In this document: piece by piece, positions 23,329 to 32,305 of the stretch | Position numbering within the stretch: the stretch's first letter is position 1 | Layout: each line of letters starts with the position of its first letter | From: Parasponia andersonii | Lineage: Eukaryota > Streptophyta > Magnoliopsida > Rosales > Cannabaceae | Assembly (NCBI GenBank): GCA_002914805.1 | Contig: JXTB01000231.1 | Coordinates: 468,933 to 532,932, forward strand | Reading direction: 5' to 3' | Length of the DNA stretch: 64,000 bases | The notes under the pieces: model-generated | What the model was told of the DNA's origin: nothing | Databases searched by the model: none | The model's input: only the letters and a program-made list of their open reading frames with translations | Made by a program: the position numbers and the translations under genes

Positions 23329-25628
23329 CTGTGGTACATCATTAAAAACAAACATTAGTTATTGCCTTTGTCTTTTTTCCCCCCCAATTGTAGGGAAATT
23401 TTTAGTACATGGTAGTGTAATACATTCATAAATTAGTATGTCTAGGACTGTTACTTTCAGTAAATTCATACATATGATATATCTTCATCAAATTCCGTTA
23501 GATTGACACACTATTACATTCTAACATATATGATGTTATACTACTATGGCTTAATTACCACAAATTAAAGTCTCCGAGACAAGTGTAGTACTAAATTTAT
23601 TAGATGAAAATCTGGTAATTTCGCTATTTGGGAGGTGCCCCTCAGGTGCCCCTCATGTGGCCACCATGTTTTTGTTTCCCAGAGCAAAAAATATATATAT
23701 ATATTACTAATTGGATAAAATGTATACACATATATGTGTTATGGAATTTGTGAAGTACTAAAAATTCGAGATATATACACATAAGGTATGCATTATGTTA
23801 ATGTATATCTGTGTGTGAATATATATGTACAAGCATGCATTTTCAGTTGTCCATGTGCTTGTCTTTGTGATGTAATGCAATTATGCAAATGATTTTTTAA
23901 ACGGAAAAACTTAACATTACCCTAAAGATGGAACTTTGGAAGATATATTAATGTATTCCCGGGGAAAAAAGTTTGGACTTTGGGGCATCATCAAAATTGC
24001 GCTCGTGGCCAACAAGTGCATATGAAGTGGGTGAATTTGGTCATGTCTCCAAGAATAATAATTCTAGGTTATTGGCACTCCTAAAAGTCAAGCCAATTGA
24101 GAAAGAGAATCTAAATATACCATATATATTGTGGGTTTTTTTTTACTAAACCAAAATATTAGGCATTCTTTTTTAATGTCAAACTGTTACATGAAATCCT
24201 AAATAAGTCAAGAAAGTTTATTGTGGTACGGGATAAAATGCTGTATATGTATGTTCTCTAAGTTTTATTATAAGTTAGCTTTATATTAATTTATGGAGGT
24301 CAAACAGCATATTAGAGAGAGCGAGAATTTGTTACAATTTTATTGTATATTCTTTCACCATTAGTGAAAGTTAATGGGGAAAATAAATATTAAATCGGTT
24401 CGACTTCTTTTCTTTTTTTTGTTTGACAAAATTAAAATGCCAAGAAAGCGAGAGAATATTATCAATGTATATGTATATTTATTTATAAAATTTTTGAAAA
24501 GATGTGTACATATATTTATATGTTATCTCAAATATTATGTGATGGTGTATAAAATTCACACCAAAGACCCCATGGTCAATTTAGAGAACGTGCCTTTCGG
24601 CTGAGATTGAGATAGATGCTATATGGAGCTATAGATGCTAGCTAGGGCTAAGAGAGTATGTGGATTTGGGATGGTTCTTATTAACTAAAATAATATTTTC
24701 TAAGCTTTTAATTACAATACCACGTACGATAGAGTGGGAATGGGACCCGCCACCATCTGAATGGCTGAATATGCAGTTATGGTACTGTATGGGCATCTCG
24801 ATGGTACGTGATTGTTCTTCTATTAAACAAATAAAGCATCTCTTCTTTGAGGTAAAAAAAAAAAAGAGAAAAAAAAAAGAACAGCAAGAAAGAAAGAAAG
24901 AAGAAAAGGAGAGAATCTCGTCACAAGTACATGTTCTTAGAAAATAAACATATATAAAAAGCTCATCAAGGCATGGGGGTCCAGCTCTAAGCTTGCCTTT
25001 TTTTTTCTTAAATTGTTTTTCATCATTGTCTGTTATTTTTTATTCTTATTATTTATACGTCTTCTCTTTCCAATGGACTAGGTATATATATTTTTTGAAC
25101 TATTTATTTGATCATCAATTATTTTTTTCACTAACTAAACCAAGACCCCGATATCGGTAACAAATGGACTAACGACTAGACTGTTTCCTAGGAACATATA
25201 CACATAAAAGTTTGGGTTGAAATTGCCAATTAAGCTTATTACTTATCCATCCAAAACTAAAATCTGAACTTTGGGCTACATTGGGTTGAGGGCGGTACAC
25301 TAACAAAACTTGATTTGTTTTTGGTTTAAAGAAATTCAGTTCTTGGAGCATCATATATGTATATATATATATATATATACAGACATTTGAACACATATAT
25401 ACGTAGCTTTTGTAAATTTAGAAAACAAATAATACAGTGAGAAGAAAGTACCATAAAAACAGAGATATGCATACAAGAAGATCATATATAATACGTATTA
25501 AAAACCCAAAATATCTTTCCACTTCACTTTAGTCAATTCATTCCAATTATGCCATAGTGAAAAAGGAAACAAAAGAAACATTCATTAATTTGGAAACAAA
25601 GTAAACTAGTTTAACTAGTTTTGTACTT

Positions 25629-25670
<42 letters not shown>
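23329..25670 (-). other. Single intron of the MATE gene (2342 bp)
   Basis: On the minus strand the intron begins GTCTGTCTCTC and ends TGTACCACAG. It is phase 0, so exon 1 ends in a whole Glu codon and exon 2 starts with Val. The frame at 24660-24947 (plus) is probably accidental, ending in low-complexity Lys/Glu. TA repeats lie at about 23693 and 25355-25378. No inserted element was recognised. Confidence 0.8.
25632..25668. repeat. GA/CT microsatellite at the MATE splice donor
   Basis: A (GA)n run of about 17 units lies in the intron only a few bases inside the exon 1 donor; on the coding strand the intron starts GTCTGTCTCTCTC. Length changes here are likely between individuals. Confidence 0.9.
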
Positions 25671-25880
25671 CTCACTAAGTGGAAGGGTTCGGAGGAGGCC
25701 ATTCGCCGGAAAGAGACGCTGGAGAAAGCCTTGTAAAAAGCCGGTAGCACCGCCACCGCCGCCAACGCCGCCTTCAACTACTAGAGGTCTCATTGTGGCT
25801 TCATGGTAGTCTCCACCATCCTTTGGGATCAAAGGTTCACGCCCATTTATAATTCCTCGAGATTCAGTACCAGGGCACAT
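25671..25880 (-). CDS. DTX53-like: MATE efflux transporter, exon 1 (N-terminus)
   Basis: Seventy codons from the ATG at 25880 encode the cytosolic N-terminal tail: MCPGTESRGIINGREPL, a Gly-rich run (EGGVGGGGGATGF), then a segment ending LLRTLPLSE. Splicing to exon 2 gives LPLSE-VSEELRSLVKIACP, which continues smoothly into the first MATE helix. The donor is GAG|GTCTGT, a moderate match to consensus. The alternative donor three bases earlier (GTGAGG) would put a stop in frame, so it was rejected. The exon is deduced from frame and splice continuity, not transcript data. Confidence 0.8.
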
Positions 25881-26246
25881 GATGTTTATGTTATGTTTAT
25901 CCTAAGCTTTCACAAAAGGGACAGAGAAAAACAAACCTAAATTACAAAAAGTACAGCCAAACGGACCAGTATTCCTCAGACGGGCATGTCAACTTTGGGG
26001 TCCGGTCGAGATTAAACTAACTCTGGACCCGAAAGAAAAAAAAAATAGAGAAAAATAAATATACAACACGCATATATATATATATCTATATATATATATA
26101 TATAAATGCATATATATTTTACTGTATCAGTATTATTATATCTTCACGTACCAATTTGTCATATAAAAAAAAAATTGTGTACATAGTACATATATACATC
26201 GTATAATGGCGGATTAACATAACAAACCGTGCCCAATTTTTTTACG

Positions 26247-26253
26247 TATAAAA
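26247..26253 (+). promoter_or_regulatory. TATA box upstream of a small ORF
   Basis: ACGTATAAAAAGG contains TATAAAA about 80 bp before an ATG at 26333, a normal distance for a plant promoter with a roughly 50-base 5' UTR. It points away from the MATE gene. Confidence 0.4.
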
Positions 26254-26332
26254 AGGATAGGTAAATTCCAAAGTCCAGACCTTCTATATTTCACAGCCCG
26301 AAAACTGTGGGTTTGAGACGTTGTTGCCTGAA

Positions 26333-26413
26333 ATGGCCTCTTTCTGGGTACTGGTACTGCTACTGCTCCTCAGCATTGTTATTGGAAGTTTTGTTTGCAG
26401 AGAAATTATATAA
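26333..26413 (+). CDS. 26-codon signal-peptide ORF (micro-gene or gene remnant)
   Basis: The ORF reads MASFWVLVLLLLLSIVIGSF and six more residues to a TAA at 26411-26413. It has the layout of a cleavable signal peptide: short N-region, Leu-rich core, then Gly-Ser-Phe-Val-Cys. After the TAA the same frame stays open for about 22 codons to TAG, including HMEPIFGPNNVSTTYL, so it could be a small secreted peptide gene with one nonsense change. Alternatively it is the first exon of a lost gene. No peptide family was recognised. A TATA box precedes it, and the gene is divergent from the MATE gene with about 450 bp between starts. Confidence 0.3.
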   Translation: MASFWVLVLLLLLSIVIGSFVCREII

Positions 26414-27179
26414 GGTGACTCTGCACTCAGACATATGGAACCAATATTTGGACCAAACAATGTATCGACTACTTATCTCTAGCTAGGCCATTAATTATTT
26501 ATAGATTGATCTATATATCTACATATTCAAATAATATATATGTTAACACTCACAGTCTCTCTGATTATTAATGAAATTAATATTTAAGCTAGAGAATCGC
26601 TATGTCCACTAGTGAACATGTGTTCTTTTTTTTTTTTCTTTTTTTTTTTTGGCGCTTTATCTCGAGCATTAATTCTTATTTCATGCTTGTCATGTAATGC
26701 CAATCACATGGAAATAAGAATTTGAGACCAAAAAAATAAAAGATAAAGAGAATTATGAAGACATTAGTGGACAAATGGACACATACACTCTCTCTCCTCA
26801 TATATATACATTTATATATAAAGATATGTACATATAGTCAGATACACATAACACACACTTATAAAGTCAATGAAAATATAGGACAAAGTCGAAAATTTTC
26901 TCCTTTAGGAGGATTTGACTAATAATAAATAAACAAAGGGACAATTAATTGTCTCCTGCATTGGTAATTAGTGTCATCCTTTCAAGAAAAAAAAAAAAAT
27001 TAGTGTCATAGAGACTACACAGCATACAGTCTATCATATATTATTACTGCTAATTTAAGAGAAACTATATAGAGACCCATAAATTATGGATGTCTTTACA
27101 CGTCGTTTGCATTTCGTTAAGCTTATATGTGCGTGCATATACTGTATGTATGTATGCATGCACGCATGTAGGTAGGTAT
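26414..27179. other. AT-rich intergenic DNA before copia element 2
   Basis: No gene seen. A T-rich run lies at about 26628-26651 and an alternating GCATGTATG-like stretch at 27121-27178, just before the retrotransposon. Confidence 0.5.
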
Positions 27180-27738
27180 TGTTAGTGAGCATTAAATGCT
27201 CTGCATGCAAAACACAGTTTGCATATCATACACTGTAAAAGAAAAGAAAAATAAAATGTGTACAAACACGGTTTGTATATCATACACGGTAAAAGAAAAG
27301 AAAAATAAAATGTGTACAAACTGTGTGTGATAAGTGTGGTATATTAGGAACCTTTAAGAGGAAAATGTGTAAAATTTAGAGGAGTCTCAACTATAAATAG
27401 GGTCCTCATCTCTCATTATTCATCATCCCAAAGAAGTGAGAAATACCAAGGATAGTGAGAGTAAAATAGAGAGATTTTATTTTTAAGAGTTAGAGAAAAA
27501 TACAGTTTCACTCTTGGGTGTATTCGAGGTCTGGGGTGTGAGTTGAGAGTATTGAGTGGAAACACTTGTAAAGGTTCTTTTTCTCCAAATAGTGAAAATC
27601 AACAGCAGCTCTATGGACATAGTCAATTTGGTGAACCATACTAATTTGTGTGTCATGTTTATTTTATTTCGGTATTATTTTTCACATTTATTCTATCGCT
27701 TCCACTATTGTGTCTATTAAGGAGATTATTCCCTAAAA
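27180..27738 (+). repeat. 5' LTR of copia element 2
   Basis: It begins TGTTAGTGAGCATT and ends CCCTAAAA where the other LTR has CCCTAACA. A TATA box (CTATAAATAGG) lies at 27391-27401. It contains a 54-bp tandem duplication (27213-27266, 27267-27320) that is single-copy in the 3' LTR. Confidence 0.92.
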
Positions 27739-27740
27739 AC

Positions 27741-27752
27741 TGGTATCAGAGC
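27741..27752 (+). other. Primer-binding site, element 2
   Basis: TGGTATCAGAGC matches exactly the plant copia site complementary to the 3' end of initiator tRNA-Met. Confidence 0.92.
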
Positions 27753-27776
27753 TTTGTTCGATATTTTAGTGGGGCG

Positions 27777-28330
27777 ATGGCCGAAGGTGAAGGATCAGGA
27801 CCCGGAATTGATAAGTTCGACAGTACAGACTTCTCATACTAGAGATTGCAGATCAATGATTATATGCATAGTAAAAAATTGCATCAGCCTCTATCAGGGA
27901 AGAAACCAGAGAAGATGGAGGACGACGGTTGGCAACTCTTTGATCAACAAATGTTAGGCATAATCCGATTAACGCTAACAAAGAACGTTGCTCATAATGT
28001 GGCAGAGGCAAAAACTACAGCAGAGATGATGAGTATCCTGTTAGACATGTATAAGAAGCCGTCGGCAAATAACAAGGTACATCTGATGAAAAAGTTGTTT
28101 TGTTTAAAGATGGGAAAAGAGTGCTTCAATTGCAACACATATAAATGAGTTCAATACAATCGTTTCTCAGTTGACGTCCGTCGAAATTAATTTCGACGAT
28201 GAAGTTCATGCTCTAATTCTTCTGGCATCTCTACCAAACAACTAGGAACCAATGGGGGCTGCGGTTAGCAATTCTGTAGGTAAAGGAAAGCTGCAATTCA
28301 ATGATGTTAGAGACTGAATTTAGGCAGAAG
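27777..28330 (+). pseudogene. gag remnant, copia element 2
   Basis: From ATG 27777 (MAEGEGSGPGIDKFD) the frame hits TAG at 27840-27842 right after FSY, where Trp is usual in this Gag family. It resumes as RLQINDYMHSKKLHQPLSG. A one- or two-base indel near 28120 shifts the frame; the continuation reads ASIATHINEFNTIVSQLTS. Further stops are at 28243-28245 (Trp position), 28315-28317 and 28321-28323. The domain order and spacing are otherwise normal for copia Gag. Confidence 0.85.
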
Positions 28331-29019
28331 AAGTTCGCCAAATTGATTCGGGTGAAGGCACATCATCGAGTTTTGTCCTAAATCTCGAGAATAGGGGCAG
28401 GAGCAGCGAGAAGAATTCTAACCGGGGTCGTGGTAGGTCCAAGTCAAGGAATGGCAGAGACAAGTCCAGATCCGGAAGAAAACCAGAATACTGGAATTGT
28501 GGCAAGACTGGCCACATAAAAAAGAATTGCAGAGCACTAAGGAAAGACGACAGTAGAAACGATGCAAATGTCGTGACTGATGAGGTACAAGACACTTTAT
28601 TATTATCTGTAGATAATCCAATTGACTCTTAGGTCTTAGACTCTGGAGCTTCGTTTCATACCACTGTACACCATGATGTACTAGAGAATTATGTCGCTAG
28701 TAATTACGGAAAGGTTTATCTAGCCAATAGAGAACTTTTGGATATTGTTGGTATGGGTGATATCCATCTGAAGATGTCAAACGGATTGGTGTAGAAAATC
28801 CAGAAAGTAAGGCATGTGCCTAGATTGATGCGGAACCTTATATCGATGGGACAACTTGATGAGGAAGGACACAATCTGACCTTTACTGGTGGCTCGTGGA
28901 AGGTTAGCAAAGGAACCATGGTTGTTGCTCGAGAAAACAAAACTGGAACTCTATACATAACTTCCAGTTGTAGAGATACATTGGCGACTGTCAATGCTAG
29001 TATTGATTCAAGTCTATGA
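28331..29019 (+). pseudogene. Zinc knuckle and protease remnant, copia element 2
   Basis: The knuckle reads YWNCGKTGHIKKNC (28489-28530): spacing is intact but the first Cys is Tyr (TGT to TAT would explain it). The basic SRNGRDKSRSGRKP stretch precedes it. The protease active site Asp-Ser-Gly is at 28639-28647 in LDSGASFH, with a TAG at 28630-28632 in place of the usual Trp two residues before Leu-Asp. TAG at 28792-28794 and TGA at 29017-29019 are also at Trp positions. The core LMRNLISMGQLDEEGH is well kept. Confidence 0.85.
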
Positions 29020-30019
29020 CACTGTAGACTTGGGCATATGAGCGAAAAGAGAATGAAGGTAATACTGTCAAAAGGAAAGCTACTAGAGCTGAATTCAGTT
29101 GAGCATAGCCTATGCGAAAGCTGTATCTTTGGCAAGCAAAAGAGGGTAAGTTTTTTGAAAGACGGAAGAGAACCGAAAGCAGCAAAATTAGAGCTCGTTT
29201 ATACAGACGTGTGGGGGCTATCTCCTATGACATCCCTTGGAAGCTCAAGATACTATGTGACATTCATTGACGATTCGAGCAGAAAAGTATGGGTATATTT
29301 TCTGAAAAATAAATCTGATGTTTACGATACCTTTAAGAAGTGGAAAGCCATGGTTGAGAACGAAACTAATCTGAAAGTGAAATGCTTGCGGTTTGATAAT
29401 AGGGGAGAATATGATGATGATGATTTCAAGAAATATTGTGCTATTAATGGGAACAAGTTCGAGAAAACCATTCTAGGGAAACCTCAATAGAATGGTGTTG
29501 ATGAAAGAATGAACATAACCCTGAATGAACGTGCAAAGAGCATGAGATTGCACGCGGAGTTGCCAAAGACACTGCTGCATATCTTATCAACAGAGGGCCA
29601 TCAGTACCATTAGATTGCAGAATACCAGAGGAGGTCTGGAGCGGTAAAGTGGTAAATTTTTCTTTTCTGAAAGTATTTGACTGTCTATCTTATGTTCATA
29701 TAGACCCTGCCAATAGAAGTAAACTTGATCCCAAGTCTAAAAAAATTTTCTTTATTAGTTATGGTGATGCTGAGTTTGGTTATCGTTTCTAGCATGACCA
29801 AAATCAAAAGATCATCAGAAGCAGGAATGTCATATTCAACTAGGAGGTGATGTACAAGGACAGATTAGGTACCGGAGCTGATAAAGCATGTCCTGAAGTT
29901 AAAAAGGTTGAGGTAATACCATTGAATGAGATCCCAACAGATGAAATGAAGATTAATGATGGCGAAAAAGATCAAGAAGCTGTAGCACCAGCAACAGAAC
30001 CACAGACCCACTGGGTGAA
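29020..30019 (+). pseudogene. Integrase remnant, copia element 2
   Basis: After HCRLGHMSEKRM, the zinc-binding end is followed by a core with Asp in YTDVWG (about 29200), FIDDSSRKVWVYFLK (about 29270), and FDNRGEY (about 29393). The frame ends at TAG 29488-29490, where a Gln would precede NGV. Beyond it the usual Ala-Glu reads Asp-Glu, so the catalytic Glu position seems kept. A deletion of roughly 15 bases near 29575 removes the FWADAV-like region and shifts frame. Stops at 29790-29792 and 29841-29843 follow. Confidence 0.85.
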
Positions 30020-31651
30020 CTCAGAAGATCTTCCAGAATAATTCGACCTCCTCAGAGATATTCCCCAGCACTGCATTACATTCTGTTCACTGATAAAGTT
30101 GAGCCAGAGACTTATGAAGAAGCGGTACAAAATAATGAGTCAACCAAGTGGGAGTTAGCCATGAAAGATGAGATGGAGTCACTGGTGTCCAATCAGACAT
30201 AGGAACTAGCCGAACTACCAGAAGGAAAGAAGGTATTACACAACAAGTAGGTGTACTGAACAAAGGAAGAACATGATGGTAGCAAGCGGTACAAAGCAAG
30301 ACTTGTTGTCAAAGGCTTTCAACAGAAGGAAGGCATCGACTACACCGAGATTTTCTCTCCAGTGTTCAAATTGACTACTATCAGAACAGTACTTAGGTTG
30401 GTGGCTAAAGAAGACTTGCATCTAGAGTAATTAGATGTCAAGACGACATTTCTTCATAGTGACCTGGAAGAAGAAATTTACATGAAGCAGCCACAAGGTT
30501 TTGAAGTACAAGGGAAAGAGAAAATGGTGTGCAAACTTCAGAAGAGCTTGTATGGCCTGAAACATGCTCCAAGATAGTGGTACAAGAAGTTCGATGCATT
30601 TATGAGTAACAATGGTTACTTGCGGAGCCAGACAGATCATTGCTATTACGTGAAGAGATTTGACAATTCCTATATTATTATACTTCTATATGTAGATGAT
30701 ATGTTAATTGTTGGAGTTAATATGGAGGAAATCAATAAGCTCAAGAAAGAATTATCAATGGAGTTTTCTATGAAGGATTTAGGAGCTACAAAGCAAATTC
30801 TTAGGATGCGGATTTCTAGAGACAGAGTGGAAGGGAGTTTAAAGCTATCTCAAGAGGAGTATATGAAGAAGGTGCTTAGCAGATTCAACATAGATAATGC
30901 AAAGCCTGTAAGTACTCTTTTAGCTAGTCACTTCAAACTAACCAAGGAGCAGTCACCCTCAACAGAGCAGGAACGAGTTCACATGGCCAAGGTGCCATAT
31001 TTTTCTGCTATTGGTAGCCTTATGTATGCCATGATATGTACAAGACCGGATATAGCACATGCAGTGGGAGTTGTGAGTCGATACATGAGCAATCCAGGAA
31101 AATAGCACTGGGAAGCGATGAAGTGGATTCTCAAGTACTTGAGAGGCACCAGCAACATGGCCTTGTGCTTCAGAAAGTCAGACCTGGGTTTACAAGGCTA
31201 TGTAGATGCTGACATGGCTGGTGATGTAGACAGCAGGAAGAGTACTATTAGATATGTATTTACATTAGGTGGTACAGCTGTTAGCTGGGTCTCAAAGCTA
31301 CAAAAGATTGTCGCTTTATCTACTATTGAAGCAGAGTATTTTGCTGTGACATAAGCAAGCAAGGAATTGATCTGGTTGCAAAGCTTCTTGGAGGAACTTG
31401 GTCATAATTATGGGAAGAACACTTTGCATTATGATAGTCAAAGTGTTATTTATCTTGCGAAGAATCCTATATATCATGCTCAGACAAAGTATATACAGGT
31501 TCAGTATCACTTCATACGCTCAGTTTTGGAAGATGGAGTCTTAAAGCTAGAGAAAATTCCAGGAAGCAAGAACCCAGTGGATGTGTTAACTAAGACGGTG
31601 ACCATTGATAAACTGAAACTGTGTTCAACTTCAGTTGGCTTGCAAGTATGA
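30020..31651 (+). pseudogene. Reverse transcriptase-RNase H remnant, copia element 2
   Basis: One reading frame covers the whole RT-RNase H region from SSRIIRPPQRYSP (about 30029) to the terminal TSVGLQV stop at 31649-31651. No frameshift was found; only point stops interrupt it: 30200, 30248, 30257, 30428, 30575, 31103 and 31352. The catalytic YVDD box is intact at 30689-30700, and the RNase H motifs GYVDADMAGD and STIEAEYFA are present. Most stops fit Trp or Gln codons changed by a single C-to-T or G-to-A step. It is the best preserved coding part of either copia. Confidence 0.9.
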
Positions 31652-31710
31652 AGAAGAGAGAGATGAGCTGTTGCATTGATCGAATATGAAGAAATGATTA
31701 GAATCAAGTC

Positions 31711-31724
31711 TTCAAGTGGGAGAT
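31711..31724 (+). other. Polypurine tract, element 2
   Basis: TTCAAGTGGGAGAT lies immediately before the TGTTAG start of the 3' LTR, as in plant copia elements. Confidence 0.88.
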
Positions 31725-32244
31725 TGTTAGTGAGTATTAAATACTCAGTGTATTAACCGTGTATGCAAAACACGGTTTGCATATCATACACGTTAAAAGA
31801 AAAGAAAAATAAAACGTGTACAAACTGTGTGTGATAAGTGTGGTATATTAGGAAACTTTGAGACGAAAATGTGTAAATTTTGGAGGAGCCTCAATTATAA
31901 ATAGGGTCCTCATCTCTCATTGTTCATCATCCCAGAGAAGTAAGAAACACCAAGCATAGTGAGAGTAAAATAGAGAGATTTTATTCTTAAGAGTTAGAGA
32001 AAAATACAGTTTCTCTCTTGAGTGTATTCGGGATCTGGGGTGTGAGTTGAGAGTGTTGAGTGGAAACGCTTGTAAAGGTTCTTTTTCTCCCAATAGTGAA
32101 AATCAACAGCAGCTCCGTAGACGTAGCCAATTTGGTGAACCACGCTAATTTGTGTGTCCTGTTTATTTTATTTCGGCATTATTTTTTACATTTATTCTAT
32201 CGCTTCCACTATTGTGTGTCTATTAGGGAGATTATTCCCTAACA
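31725..32244 (+). repeat. 3' LTR of copia element 2
   Basis: It starts TGTTAGTGAGTATT and ends CTAACA, giving a 6-bp terminal inverted repeat with its own start. TATA box TATAAATA is at 31896-31903. It has one copy of the A-rich unit duplicated in the 5' LTR, and an extra TCAGTGTATTAACCGTG-like stretch near its start. Confidence 0.92.
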
Positions 32245-32253
32245 CATATAAAT

Positions 32254-32254
<1 letters not shown>

Positions 32255-32304
<50 letters not shown>
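32255..32304. repeat. TA microsatellite with an ambiguous base
   Basis: About 25 TA units run up to an N at 32305, followed by GAGAGAGAGAAAGAG. It directly follows the 3' LTR of copia element 2. The N suggests the assembly is uncertain here. Confidence 0.95.
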
Positions 32305-32305
32305 N

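Larger units (their letters stand above)
27180..32244 (+). mobile_element. Ty1/copia LTR retrotransposon, decayed (element 2)
   Basis: LTRs at 27180-27738 and 31725-32244 bound a 5-kb element with exact primer site, polypurine tract, gag, zinc knuckle, protease, integrase, RT and RNase H in copia order. The LTRs begin TGTTAG and end CTAACA. By eye they differ at roughly 30-35 sites over about 440 aligned bases, plus one length difference. The 5-bp flanks (GGTAT and CATAT) do not match cleanly; the right flank abuts a TA microsatellite that may have altered it. The Gag and RT resemble the Tork/Tnt1-like group, by recall. Stops are mostly at Trp or Gln positions. It is non-autonomous and shows no relation to the older copia at 11-18 kb beyond family. 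Confidence 0.93.

Noticed and set aside
24660-24947. Plus-strand frame in the MATE intron
   Set aside because: Ends in a Lys/Glu low-complexity run from an A-rich tract and has no recognisable domain.
28716-29135. Minus-strand frame of 139 codons in copia element 2
   Set aside because: Antisense of the protease region; the plus strand carries the conserved motifs.
27175-32249. 5-bp target duplication of copia element 2
   Set aside because: Flanks GGTAT and CATAT share only three of five bases and the right side runs into a TA repeat, so I do not call one.
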